From an uncultured Sphingomonadales bacterium (lineage in GTDB: Bacteria; Pseudomonadota; Alphaproteobacteria; Sphingomonadales; Sphingomonadaceae), in contig CAIXXP010000037.1 of assembly GCA_903923465.1 (NCBI GenBank), positions 1 to 57,143 of the forward strand: a stretch of 57,143 bases of DNA. Reading direction: 5' to 3'. The first letter of the stretch is position 1. Every line of letters starts with the position of its first letter. Shown piece after piece: positions 47,348 to 57,143 of this stretch. Both the position numbers and the translations under genes were made by a program. Below the pieces are notes generated by a model that was not told the origin of the DNA, ran no database searches, and saw nothing but the letters and a program-made list of their open reading frames with translations.

Positions 47348-48007
47348 ATGGACCTCGCCCGCGACCAGCATCCGGAAAATCGCCGCGCCGCGCCGGGTGC
47401 GCCCGTCGACACGCGTCTGCGCCACCGCACCGCCATTGCCACCCTGCGCACCGCCAAGCTTCTGTGCCAGAGCGGCGAATATCTCTGCTTCATCCGCGAT
47501 GTTTCGGCCCATGGCGTGAAGCTGGGCCTGTTTCACGACCTGCCCGCCATATCGCACGCCTTCCTCGAACTGGCCAATGGCGAGATCCACCCGATGCTCG
47601 GCGTGTGGTCGGGCGAGCGGCAGGCAAGCTTCCGCTTTTCCCAGCCGATCGACCCCGCAGACCTGATCGCCGAAGCCGGTGCCTATCCGCAGCGCAGCCC
47701 CCGCCTGGCCATCCGCTGCGCCGGGCTGGTCTTCGCCGATCGGCTGTTGCGGCCAATGGAACTGCGTGACCTCTCGACCCAGGGCGCCAGTTTTGAATCC
47801 GACACCCGTTTCTCGCTGGGTCAGGCGCTGGTGCTGTCGCTGGATGCCGTTCCCGAACTCAGCGCCTGGGTGCGCTGGCGCCATGGACGAAGCTATGGCC
47901 TGGTGTTCGATACCGCCCTGCGCCTCGATCAGCTCGCCGGCTATGCGCTGGCGCTGCAACCTCCCGCCGCGCCGGACGCGGCGCCGGGGATCACCCGCGT
48001 CGCCTGA
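47348..48007 (+). CDS. PilZ-domain-like protein
   Basis: RHRTAIATLRTAKLLCQSGEYLCFIRDVSAHGVKLGLF and second copy QRSPRLAIRCAGLV...LRDLSTQGASFES. Confidence 0.7.
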   Translation: MDLARDQHPENRRAAPGAPVDTRLRHRTAIATLRTAKLLCQSGEYLCFIRDVSAHGVKLGLFHDLPAISHAFLELANGEIHPMLGVWSGERQASFRFSQPIDPADLIAEAGAYPQRSPRLAIRCAGLVFADRLLRPMELRDLSTQGASFESDTRFSLGQALVLSLDAVPELSAWVRWRHGRSYGLVFDTALRLDQLAGYALALQPPAAPDAAPGITRVA

Positions 48008-48072
48008 CCGCCTGAACCCCTAACCTGCCCACGGGCGGCAAGGGCCACGCCCCACCGCCCATGCCACGCCGC

Positions 48073-48831
48073 TCAGGTGTTGGATCCGCCCGCCGACGGT
48101 GCGGCCGGCGCCGCTCTGGCAGGCGCCACCGGGGCCGGTTTCGCCGGTGATCCTTCCGCCCGGCCCATGCCGGACGTCGGGGTGAAGCCCTTGGCCTTGC
48201 CCGAAGCGGGGGCCGCATCGCAGTCGCCCGAAGCGGCGCGGATCACCTGCGGCTCCTTGCCCGAACCATCGGAACGCCATTCCACCGTCTGGGTGCAGCC
48301 ATGTGCCCCATTGCTGATGGAGGTGACGCTGTAGCGGAAGCTGGCGCCCGCCGGCAGCGAGCCAACTCGGACCACGCCCGGCGCACCTGCTGCGGAGGCC
48401 TGCGTCGCCCCCTGCGCTATCACGGCCTGCCTCAGGGCCTCTTGCCGCATCGCATTCATCTGGCGCACCATTTCCACCTGCTGGCGCTCCAGCGCGGCGA
48501 ACAGCGGATCGGCAGCGAAGGGATCGCCCGGCACCGCCCCAACCGCAATCGGCGCGAAGGCGGCACCGGCCACGCCCACCGGCACCAGCGCCACCCGCGG
48601 CGCCACCGTGCCCTGATAGGTCACCCGCGCCACCGCGCCATCGGGCAGGGTAACATTGATCGTGTGGAGATCACTGGCCGCCAAGCCCCCATCGGCACGC
48701 GAGTCGCGCGCATGGGCGGTTGCGGCCAGCCCCACACCGCCCGCCGCCAGCAATGCCATGGCGACAACGGCCATGGGCGCGACAGGCAGGGTGGAGCGAA
48801 GGTGGCGACGAGGCTTCAGCATCGGAATCAT
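48073..48831 (-). CDS. Hypothetical secreted protein
   Basis: Signal-peptide-like N-terminus VAMALLAAGGVGLAATAHA; Ala/Pro-rich C-terminus. Confidence 0.65.
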   Translation of the reverse strand: MIPMLKPRRHLRSTLPVAPMAVVAMALLAAGGVGLAATAHARDSRADGGLAASDLHTINVTLPDGAVARVTYQGTVAPRVALVPVGVAGAAFAPIAVGAVPGDPFAADPLFAALERQQVEMVRQMNAMRQEALRQAVIAQGATQASAAGAPGVVRVGSLPAGASFRYSVTSISNGAHGCTQTVEWRSDGSGKEPQVIRAASGDCDAAPASGKAKGFTPTSGMGRAEGSPAKPAPVAPARAAPAAPSAGGSNT

Positions 48832-48898
48832 CCTCCAGAATAAAGCTGTGCCGCCAATTTTATCCCGCCAGCCTGAACCGAAAATGACTGAAGCACGC

Positions 48899-48952
48899 GC
48901 CTTCACCCTTCTTCCCCGCCTTCACCCTTCTTCCCCGCCTTCACCCTTCTTC
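48899..48952. repeat. Tandem 19-bp repeat, ~3 copies (GCCTTCACCCTTCTTCCCC)
   Basis: gccttcacccttcttcccc x2 followed by gccttcacccttcttc. Confidence 0.9.
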
Positions 48953-49048
48953 AAGGTCTGCGGCGTAGGCAGGGTTGTCCGGGCGCGCCTCGCGTATCGG
49001 GCCGGCGGGCTCGCCACATAGGGCGCCCCGCACCTATCGGAGCGGACT

Positions 49049-50368
49049 ATGCGACGGGCACTCGACTGGATTTGCACAACGCGCGGCGGGCTGATGGCGG
49101 TGTGGGCGGCCTATCTGCTGCCGCGCCTCGCGCTGTGTCTGCTGAACGTCACGCCCACCTCGGATGCGGACTGGTATTTCCACCGCGCGGTGGAGCTGGC
49201 GGCGGGCAAGGGGTATCTCTCGATCCACGGCGCCCCCACCGCCTATTGGCCCCCGGGCTGGCCTTTGGCGATGGGGCTGGCCTTCCGCGTCTTTGGCCCA
49301 GGGCTGCTGGCCATCAAACTGCTCAATCTGGCGGCGGCAACGCTGACCGGCTGGCTGGTGCTGGATCTTGGGCCGCGCCTGTTTCGTGCCAGGGGTGCCG
49401 GGCGGCTGGGCCTGCTGCTGCTGGCGCTCTACCCGAACAATTTCGGCTATATGCCGCTGGGGCTGACCGAGGTGTTCTATACCGCGCTGCTGCTGGCCGG
49501 TTGCTGGCTGCTGATCGCGCGGGGTGACATCGTGGCGCTTGGCCTGGGCGGCATCGTCTTCGGCCTGGCCACGCTGGTGAAGGCACAAACGCTGGTCTGC
49601 GTGCCGCTGATCCTCGCGATCGGCCTGCTGCATCAGGCGCAGGCGGCCCCCCTGTTCTGGCGCGCGCTGCTGCGGGGAATTCCCGCCGCCTTCGGCCGCT
49701 TCGTGCTGATCATCGGCTTTGCCGCGCTGGTCGTCGCGCCGTGGTCCATGCGCAACGAGCGCGTATTGGGCCATCCGGTGCTGCTGTCGACCAATGGCGG
49801 CATCACCCTGCTCACCGGCAATTGCGACAAGTGCAACGGCGGCTTCACCCCCGACGATCCCGTGGTAAAGGCCCTCGACGCCCGCACCGACCTCGACGAA
49901 GTGACCTATGACCGCGAGGCCAAGCGACTCGGCATGGCATGGATCAGCACCCATCCCGCGCGCTTTGTCGAGATGATGCCGGTCAAGCTGATCAAGCTGT
50001 GGGGCCCGGATGGCGAATCGCAATGGGCCTATGAAACCGGCTTCAGCGGCTTTGGCGCCCATGCCACGCTGTTCCACGCCCTGCGCGCGATCAACCAGCT
50101 GTGGTACTGGTCGCTGCTGCTGGGCGCGGCGGTGGCCGCGGTGCGGACCATCCGCCAGCGCCGCCGGGCGGGCGAGCCATGGGTCGATTGGTGGCTGCTG
50201 CCCTATTGCATCGTCGCCTATCTCTCGGCGGTGGCGGTGGTGTTCTCCGGGCAGACGCGCTTCCACTATCCGGCGATGCCGCTGCTGTGCCTGGCCTGCG
50301 GCTGGCTGCTGGCAATCTGGGCGGAGCGGGGGGCAGCGCGGAGCACGGCGGGCGCGGGGCAGGCCTGA
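49049..50368 (+). CDS. Multi-TM membrane glycosyltransferase (GT39/ArnT-like)
   Basis: TSDADWYFHRAVELAAGKGYLSIHGAPTAYWPPGWPLAMGLAF and multiple TMs. Confidence 0.78.
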   Translation: MRRALDWICTTRGGLMAVWAAYLLPRLALCLLNVTPTSDADWYFHRAVELAAGKGYLSIHGAPTAYWPPGWPLAMGLAFRVFGPGLLAIKLLNLAAATLTGWLVLDLGPRLFRARGAGRLGLLLLALYPNNFGYMPLGLTEVFYTALLLAGCWLLIARGDIVALGLGGIVFGLATLVKAQTLVCVPLILAIGLLHQAQAAPLFWRALLRGIPAAFGRFVLIIGFAALVVAPWSMRNERVLGHPVLLSTNGGITLLTGNCDKCNGGFTPDDPVVKALDARTDLDEVTYDREAKRLGMAWISTHPARFVEMMPVKLIKLWGPDGESQWAYETGFSGFGAHATLFHALRAINQLWYWSLLLGAAVAAVRTIRQRRRAGEPWVDWWLLPYCIVAYLSAVAVVFSGQTRFHYPAMPLLCLACGWLLAIWAERGAARSTAGAGQA

Positions 50369-50432
50369 CCCATCCCGCACGGCCACGGCCAGCATTGCCA
50401 CCGGCCCCGAACCGGCGCTAGAGACAGCCGCG

Positions 50433-51152
<720 letters not shown>

Positions 51153-51266
51153 CCGGGCCGGGGCCAGCCCCCGCCTCCCGCTTGCCAGTGCCCCGCAAGC
51201 GCCTCTAAAGGCGATCACAGATTCGGCCCGGCCTTCCGCCGTGGCCCTGCGCGAAAAGGAACTCGC

Positions 51267-52295
51267 ATGGGCGCTGGCCACCACCACCCCGCCGATCACG
51301 ACCATGCGCCAGGCCATGACCATGGGCACGTTGGGCACAATGGCGGACATCGGCACGAACATGGCCATGGCCACAGTCACGGGCATGGCCATTCGCACGG
51401 CCACGGGCACCACCACGCCGTCGCCTCGCACGGCGTCGCCTTTGCCATCGCGGTGGCGCTGAACCTCGGCTTCGTCATCATCGAGGTGGGCGCCGGAGTC
51501 GTCTCGCACTCGATGGCGCTGCTGGCCGACGCCGGGCACAATTTCTCCGACGTGCTGGCGCTGCTGCTCGCGTGGGGCGCCAGCGTGCTCTCCACCCGCC
51601 CACCCTCGGCGCGGTTCACCTGGGGGCTGAAGGGCTCCTCCATCCTCGCGGCGATGACCAATGCCGCCATGCTGTGGGTGGCCCTCGGCGCTATTCTGGT
51701 GGAAACCATTCGCCACCTGGCCAGCCCCACGCCCGTGGCCGGCGGCATGGTGATGGCCGTCGCCGGTGCCGGCATTGTGGTCAACGGCATCGGCGCCCTG
51801 CTGTTCGCCGGCGGCCGCAGCCACGATCTCAACCTGCGCGCCGCGTTCCAGCATTTGCTGGCCGATGCCGCCGTCTCGGCGGGCGTGGTGCTGGCGGGCC
51901 TTGCTGTGGTGCTCACCGGCAAGGCATGGATCGATCCCGCCACCAGCCTCGTCATCACCGCCATTATCGGCGTGGGCAGCTGGGGCCTGCTGCGCGATTC
52001 GGTGCGCCTGGGCCTTGCCGCCGTACCGGAGAACATCGACGAATCCGCCGTGCTGGATTTCCTGACCAACCTTCCCGGCGTGGAAGCGGTGCACGACCTC
52101 CACATCTGGCCGATGAGCACCACCGAAACCGCCCTCACCGCCCACCTCGTCATGCCCGGCGGCTTTCCGGGCGACGCCTTCCTGCACACGGTGGTGAGCG
52201 AAATTCAGCGCCACTTCGCCATTGGGCACACCACCATTCAGGTGGAAACCGCCGGAGACCACCCCTGCGTTCTGGCGCCGGATGGGGTGGTTTGA
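51267..52295 (+). CDS. Cation diffusion facilitator (CzcD/ZitB-like) with His-rich N-terminus
   Basis: MGAGHHHPADHDHAPGHDHGHVGHNGGHRHEHGHGHSHGHGHSHGHGHHH; ALLADAGHNFSDVLALLLAW; LHIWPMSTTETALTAHLV. Confidence 0.93.
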   Translation: MGAGHHHPADHDHAPGHDHGHVGHNGGHRHEHGHGHSHGHGHSHGHGHHHAVASHGVAFAIAVALNLGFVIIEVGAGVVSHSMALLADAGHNFSDVLALLLAWGASVLSTRPPSARFTWGLKGSSILAAMTNAAMLWVALGAILVETIRHLASPTPVAGGMVMAVAGAGIVVNGIGALLFAGGRSHDLNLRAAFQHLLADAAVSAGVVLAGLAVVLTGKAWIDPATSLVITAIIGVGSWGLLRDSVRLGLAAVPENIDESAVLDFLTNLPGVEAVHDLHIWPMSTTETALTAHLVMPGGFPGDAFLHTVVSEIQRHFAIGHTTIQVETAGDHPCVLAPDGVV

Positions 52296-52389
52296 GGTTA
52301 GGGGTGAAGGTGAAGGGATAGGTGCGAGGGACAAGTTTAATGTGCCGATCTGCCAATGCAAATCGGTTGGCCCTGGCGCACCCCATCCT

Positions 52390-52540
52390 GCCAGCGTTGC
52401 GCTTCACCAGCGACCATGCGCCAGCCGCGCAGCGGAATTCAAGCCTGCCGCGCGGCGACGTGGCACAGCGCCGAACCCTTGGCACCAGCACGGACGGTAA
52501 TGGGAGCGCGAGGGGGCAACCCCCTCGCATCCTAACCTCC
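52390..52540 (+). repeat. Probable degenerate third copy of the dispersed intergenic repeat (copy C)
   Basis: gcgcagcgg...agcctgccgcgcgg...gacggtaatgggagcgcgagggggcaaccccctcgc parallels copy B. Confidence 0.45.
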
Positions 52541-52564
52541 CCTTAAGCCCCCCTTAAAGGCCCC

Positions 52565-53914
52565 TTACAGCGCCCCGGCAAACCGCAGCGGCTCACCCAC
52601 GGCCTCGTTGGCGAGCTGGCCTTCCCACATCACCCGGTGGCCCCGCACGATGGTGCCGATCACCCGCCCTTCCAGTTCCATGCCGGTGAAGGGCGACCAG
52701 CCGCAGCGGCTTTCCAGCCAGTCTTCGGTAATGGTGAAGTGGCCCTTGCGATCCACCACGCTGAAGTCGGCATCGCAACCCACGGCGATGCGGCCCTTGT
52801 TTTGCAGGCCGAAGATGCGGCTGACCCCAGCGCTGGTCATGTCGATGAGGCGCGGCAGGGTGAGGCGGCCTTTGGCCACATGGTCGAGCATCAGCGGCAG
52901 CAGGGTCTGCACGCCCGGCATGCCGCTGGGGCTGGCGGGATAGGGCTTGGCCTTCTCCTCGCGGGTATGCGGCGCGTGGTCGGATCCGATGACATCGCCC
53001 ACCCCCTGGCGCAACCAGTGCCACAAGCCATCCCGGTGGGCGCCAGAGCGGATCGGCGGGTTCATCTGGGCATGGCTGCCCAGGCGCGGATAGGCGTCCT
53101 CCGCGGCCAGCGTCAGGTGCTGGGGGGTTACCTCGCAGGTGGCAACGTCGCGGTGCCGGCTGATCAGTTCCAGCTCGGCGGGCGTGGTAATGTGCAGGAT
53201 GTGGATGGGCCGCCGCGCCGCGCGCGCCAGCCGCAAAATGCGCTGCGTGGCGAGCAGGGCGCTCTCGTCATCGCGCCACACCGGGTGGCTGGAGGCATCG
53301 CCCTCCACGCGGAAATCCTTGCGGGCGTTCATTCGCGCCTCGTCCTCGGCGTGGATGGCGACGCGCCGCACGCCGCTGGCCAGCACCCGCGCCAGCGCCT
53401 CGTCCTCGGCGACCAGCAGGCTGCCGGTGGAGGCGCCCATGAATATCTTCACTCCCGCCGTGCCGGGAATGCGCTCCAGTTCGGCCAGATGCTCGGCATT
53501 GGCGGTGGTGGCGCCAACGTAGAAGGCGTGGTCGCACCACATGCGGTGCCCCGCCCGCTTCAGCTTGTCGAGCACGCGCTCTTCGGTATCCGTATTGGGG
53601 TTGGTGTTGGGCATTTCGAACACGGCGGTAACGCCGCCCATCACCGCGGCGCGGCTGCCCGATTCAAGGTCTTCCTTGTGCTCCAGCCCGGGCTCGCGGA
53701 AATGCACCTGGCTGTCGATGACGCCGGGCAGGATGTCGAGGCCGGTGCAATCGATACGGCTGGCGGCATCAGGAAAGCTGCCCAGACCGATGATCTTGCC
53801 GTCGCGCACGGCGACATCGATCATCTGGGGGCCGTTGGGCGTGTGAACCGTGCCGCCGGTCAGCACCAGTTCGGGGGGGCGAACAGAATTATTGCTGTGA
53901 GTCATGCCGGCCAC
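52565..53914 (-). CDS. Dihydroorotase / amidohydrolase, class I-like
   Basis: DILPGVIDSQVHFREPGLEHKEDLESGSRAAVMGGVTAVFEMPNTNP; GVKIFMGASTGSLL; IGSDHAPHTREEKAKPYP. Confidence 0.92.
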   Translation of the reverse strand: MAGMTHSNNSVRPPELVLTGGTVHTPNGPQMIDVAVRDGKIIGLGSFPDAASRIDCTGLDILPGVIDSQVHFREPGLEHKEDLESGSRAAVMGGVTAVFEMPNTNPNTDTEERVLDKLKRAGHRMWCDHAFYVGATTANAEHLAELERIPGTAGVKIFMGASTGSLLVAEDEALARVLASGVRRVAIHAEDEARMNARKDFRVEGDASSHPVWRDDESALLATQRILRLARAARRPIHILHITTPAELELISRHRDVATCEVTPQHLTLAAEDAYPRLGSHAQMNPPIRSGAHRDGLWHWLRQGVGDVIGSDHAPHTREEKAKPYPASPSGMPGVQTLLPLMLDHVAKGRLTLPRLIDMTSAGVSRIFGLQNKGRIAVGCDADFSVVDRKGHFTITEDWLESRCGWSPFTGMELEGRVIGTIVRGHRVMWEGQLANEAVGEPLRFAGAL

Positions 53915-53952
53915 CCTACAAGTTTCCGGCCCCGTGCACTACCTCTGACGGC

Positions 53953-54678
53953 ATGGAACCCACCCGCCTGTTCACCCGCGCTGTCGTGCGCCTGTCTCCC
54001 CTGGCCGAGGGCGAGGATGTCGCCGCGTTTTTGCAGGGGCTGGTCACCAACGATGTCGTCGCCTCTCCCCTGCCGGTTTACGCCGGGCTGCTGAGCCCAC
54101 AGGGCAAGCTGCTGTTCGATTTTCTGGTGTGGCAAGATGGCGCCGACCTGCTGCTGGATTGCGAAGCGGAGGCCGCCGGGGCTTTGGCCAGGCGGCTGAG
54201 CCTCTACCGGCTGCGTCGCCAGATCGCCATTGCCGTGGCGCCGGAGATAGCCGTCCACTGGAGCGCCACCGCGCGCGACGGTGCCAGCCCCGACCCGCGC
54301 CTGCCGGCGCTCGGCTATCGCTGGCTGGCGCCGGTGGCGGCAGATGATGCGCCAGCGGACGCCGCGTGGACGGCCCATCGCCTTGCGCTCGGCGTGTGCG
54401 AGGGGCAGGCGGAACAGGGCGACCTGCTGTGGCTGGAAACCAATGCCGCCGAACTGAACGGCGTCTCCTTCACCAAGGGCTGCTATGTCGGGCAGGAGAA
54501 CACCGCGCGGATGAACTGGCGCCAAAAGGTGAACCGCAGGCTGATCGTCGTGCCCCTCGGCGCATCCGACCCGGCCCGCCAGCGCGCGGCCCATGAGGGG
54601 CTGGATCTGGCGGTGGATCATCTGCGGGTGGACGACATCACCCCTGCCCTGCGCCCGGGCTGGCTGCCCGAAGGTTGA
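53953..54678 (+). CDS. YgfZ/GcvT-type folate-binding protein
   Basis: FLQGLVTNDVV; FTKGCYVGQENTARMNWRQKVNRRLIVV (KGCYxGQE). Confidence 0.9.
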   Translation: MEPTRLFTRAVVRLSPLAEGEDVAAFLQGLVTNDVVASPLPVYAGLLSPQGKLLFDFLVWQDGADLLLDCEAEAAGALARRLSLYRLRRQIAIAVAPEIAVHWSATARDGASPDPRLPALGYRWLAPVAADDAPADAAWTAHRLALGVCEGQAEQGDLLWLETNAAELNGVSFTKGCYVGQENTARMNWRQKVNRRLIVVPLGASDPARQRAAHEGLDLAVDHLRVDDITPALRPGWLPEG

Positions 54679-54842
54679 GCATTTGGGGGCCGGAACCGCC
54701 ACTAAACGGGCCTATGCGCAGAATCCCCTTGCCAACCCCAGCCGGGGCGCCTTGAGCAAACCACGCAGCCGGCCGACAGACGCCAGCGCAACCGGGAAGA
54801 GGTGCCACAAGGCGCCAATTGTCGGAGCGAAATAGTCAAGCA

Positions 54843-55718
54843 ATGCCCTCTGCCCCCTCTTCCCCATCCTTGGCCCCACCCCTGCCGACTCCGGCCGATC
54901 TGACGATCCGCGTGCGTGATTGGCGTTTCGCCCGAAAGGCCCCGCCGCAGCGCTGGTGGCTCGGCGGCGACCCGGTGGCCACTGCCTGGCACAATGCTCT
55001 TTCCGCCACCTTCCCGCGCGGCGAGGCCTTTTTCATCGAAGCGGTGCGGGCCCACCGCGAAGGAGCGCCGGCGCCGCTGGCCGCCGCCATCCGCGCCTTT
55101 GTGGGCCAGGAGGTGAACCACAGCCGCGAACACCTCGCCTTCAACCGCCTGGCCGCGGAGGCCGGCTATGACCTTTCCGGCATAGACCAGCGCGTCACCG
55201 CCCTGCTGGGGCGCATGCGGGGCCGCCCGGTGATCCTCAATCTGGCCACCACCATTGCCCTCGAACATTTCACCGCAATGCTGGCGCACGACCTGCTGGC
55301 CCGCCCTTCCGCCTACGCCGGCGCCGATGCCGATACGCTCGCCCTGTGGCGCTGGCACGCGATCGAGGAGATCGAGCACAAGGGCGTGGCCTTCGATACC
55401 TGGCTGCACGCCACACGAAGCTGGAGCCGCTGGCGCCGCTGGCGGCTGCGCTGCGTGATGATGCTGCTGATCACCCGGATGTTCGTCCGCAACCGCATTG
55501 CCGACACGCTGGATCTATTGCGCCAGGACGGCATCACCGGTGCGGGCGCGCAGCTGCGGGTGCTATGGTGGCTGTTCGGATCACCGGGGGCGTTGCGCCG
55601 GGTGTTTCCCGCGTGGCTGGGCTATTTCCGCCCCGGGTTTCACCCCTGGCACCGCGACGACCGGGCGCTGATCGCTCCCGCCGAGGCCGAGGCGGCGCGG
55701 GTGGGCGGAGGCCTCTGA
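54843..55718 (+). CDS. Metal-dependent hydrolase (PF10118-like)
   Basis: FVGQEVNHSREHLAFNRL, TIALEHFTAMLAHDLL, WHAIEEIEHKGVAFDTWL metal-ligand motifs. Confidence 0.83.
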   Translation: MPSAPSSPSLAPPLPTPADLTIRVRDWRFARKAPPQRWWLGGDPVATAWHNALSATFPRGEAFFIEAVRAHREGAPAPLAAAIRAFVGQEVNHSREHLAFNRLAAEAGYDLSGIDQRVTALLGRMRGRPVILNLATTIALEHFTAMLAHDLLARPSAYAGADADTLALWRWHAIEEIEHKGVAFDTWLHATRSWSRWRRWRLRCVMMLLITRMFVRNRIADTLDLLRQDGITGAGAQLRVLWWLFGSPGALRRVFPAWLGYFRPGFHPWHRDDRALIAPAEAEAARVGGGL

Positions 55719-55741
55719 GCCCCCGCCCACCCCCAGGACGC

Positions 55742-56350
55742 TTACGCCGCCCGCAGTTCCACCATGCCGCCGTCGCCCGGCGCGCTGTCACCGCAATCGT
55801 CACCATCATTGGCCAGCGGCAAATCGATGGCGAAAGTGGCGGCAGCCGCCGGCTCGCCGCGCGCGGGGCTGGTGACCAGGGTCACCTCGCCCGTCGGCCG
55901 AAACCCGAGCTTGCGCAGCACCCGTGCCGAGGCGGGATTGTCGCGGAAACAATTGGCCACCAGTTGGTGATGGCGCAGCACCGGCGCCAGCGTCAGCAGC
56001 GCACGCCCGGCCTCGGTGGCATAGCCGCGATGCCAATGCGCGCGCGCGATCCAATAGCCCAGCTCGGCCCGCGCCTCGCCATCCGGCCCGGTCCGCTCGG
56101 TCAGGCCGATGCAGCCGATTACCTCGGCCCCGCCCGGATCATGGGCGCGGTAGGGCTGGGTGATCAGGAAATGCGGGAAATACGGATTTTGCGCCTGGCT
56201 GGCAAACCAGCGGGCCTCTGCCTCGCCATAGGGCCAGGGCACGGAGGGAAGATTGCTGGCCACCGCCTCATCGCTCACCGCGGCTTGGATGGCAGCCCAA
56301 TCCTCCGCCCAGACCGGGCGCAGAAACAGGTTTTGGCTCCGAATGAACAT
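55742..56350 (-). CDS. GNAT family N-acetyltransferase
   Basis: ELGYWIARAHWHRGYATEAGRALLTLAP; NPASARVLRKLGFRPTGEV. Confidence 0.88.
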   Translation of the reverse strand: MFIRSQNLFLRPVWAEDWAAIQAAVSDEAVASNLPSVPWPYGEAEARWFASQAQNPYFPHFLITQPYRAHDPGGAEVIGCIGLTERTGPDGEARAELGYWIARAHWHRGYATEAGRALLTLAPVLRHHQLVANCFRDNPASARVLRKLGFRPTGEVTLVTSPARGEPAAAATFAIDLPLANDGDDCGDSAPGDGGMVELRAA

Positions 56351-56400
56351 CGCAAAAGCTCCACTCTTCAGGCCCCCGCCAGCTCACCAGACCGTTTTAT

Positions 56401-56483
56401 GATCCGCTTGCAGCGGATCGCGCGGCCCAGCTTTCGTCTTAACGCGTTTAACCGCCGGGTGATCCCGCCCGACAAAAAAACGC
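56401..56483. repeat. Hairpin GATCCGC-ttgca-GCGGATC plus inverted repeat GCGTTT...AAACGC
   Basis: Read directly; second part (56444-56483) parallels 29541-29583. Confidence 0.55.
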
Positions 56484-56622
56484 CCTAAGGCCGCAGGGTG
56501 ACACTGCCATGACGTCCGCGAATCCCTGTACGAATGCAGGGGCGGACCGGTGAGGGAGACATGAAAAAGGGAGACGGACCTTGGCCCTCTCCCTCATTCG
56601 GCCGGAAGCAAAAGCGCCGGCG

Positions 56623-56644
56623 GGGCCATCCGTCTGGATGGCCC
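56623..56644 (-). terminator. Hairpin downstream of rpmA
   Basis: GGGCCATCC-gtct-GGATGGCCC; only a short T stretch beyond on the minus strand. Confidence 0.5.
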
Positions 56645-56660
56645 ATTATCGACCATCCGC

Positions 56661-56930
56661 TTATTCGGCGGCTTCCGCCACGGAGTCGACCGACACATAC
56701 TTGCGGCCGAGCTTGCCAGCGTGGAAGCGCACGCGGCCCACCACCAGCGAAAACAGCGTATGGTCCTTGCCCATGCCGACGTTCACGCCGGGATAGACGC
56801 GGGTACCGCGCTGGCGGATGATGATGTTGCCGCCAATGACCTCCTGGCCACCGAACTTCTTCACGCCGAGACGACGACCGGCAGAATCGCGACCGTTACG
56901 CGAGGAGCCGCCTGCTTTCTTATGTGCCAT
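56661..56930 (-). CDS. rpmA: 50S ribosomal protein L27
   Basis: [48 protein letters not shown]. Confidence 0.98.
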   Translation of the reverse strand: MAHKKAGGSSRNGRDSAGRRLGVKKFGGQEVIGGNIIIRQRGTRVYPGVNVGMGKDHTLFSLVVGRVRFHAGKLGRKYVSVDSVAEAAE

Positions 56931-56946
56931 TGCTCAAACTCCCCTT

Positions 56947-57143
56947 TCAGGCGGCCGCGACCGACAGGATGCGCAGCAGCGTGAGCTGCTGGCGATGCCC
57001 GTTGCGGCGGCGATAGTTGTGCCGGCGACGCTTCTTGAAGACGATCACCTTCTCGCTCTTGGCCTGCGCGATGATCTCGGCCGAAACCACGACCGAGCCG
57101 GCGTCGGCCAGCTTGCCCTCTTCACCGGCGATGAGAACATCGC
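56947..57143 (-). CDS. rplU: 50S ribosomal protein L21 (partial, 5' end outside window)
   Basis: ...[64 protein letters not shown]; adjacent to rpmA. Confidence 0.93.
   Translation of the reverse strand, partial: DVLIAGEEGKLADAGSVVVSAEIIAQAKSEKVIVFKKRRRHNYRRRNGHRQQLTLLRILSVAAA

Noticed and set aside
45566-47959. 797-aa minus-strand ORF antisense to EmrB and the PilZ gene
   Set aside because: Gln/Arg/His/Gly-biased antisense translation of a clear MFS gene

Overview
High-GC alphaproteobacterial (sphingomonad-like) chromosomal window. 1-8.7 kb is an oxyanion region: sulfate permease cysW/cysA, a DUF2292 small protein, a TPR-sulfotransferase, a TonB-dependent receptor, and modC/modB/modA with a ModE-like palindrome upstream of modA. 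About 9.7-36.4 kb is a ~27 kb catabolic island: three thiolase-like proteins, two DUF35 OB-fold proteins, AMACR-like and type III CoA-transferases, a hot-dog enoyl-CoA hydratase, five acyl-CoA dehydrogenases (two as adjacent pairs), a CoA ligase, SDRs, an ALDH, a CYP101 (P450cam)-like P450, an Old Yellow Enzyme, an NTF2-like protein, and IclR and TetR regulators. Its inventory resembles actinobacterial sterol/isoprenoid side-chain beta-oxidation modules and is the best candidate for an undescribed pathway. From 36.6 kb to the end: pseudouridine synthase, autotransporter, OlsB/OlsA-like acyltransferases, carbohydrate porin, EmrA/EmrB-type efflux, PilZ protein, glycosyltransferase, mtgA, CDF transporter, dihydroorotase, YgfZ-like protein, rpmA and partial rplU. 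Non-coding signals read directly: a shared palindrome CCTAACGNNTGTTAG at two divergent promoters of the island (candidate TetR operator), a ~200-bp dispersed intergenic repeat (two clear inverted copies plus a weaker third), small inverted-repeat elements (one inside the 3' end of cysW), several convergent-gene hairpin terminators and short tandem repeats. Product names come from motif recognition by eye; no database search was run.
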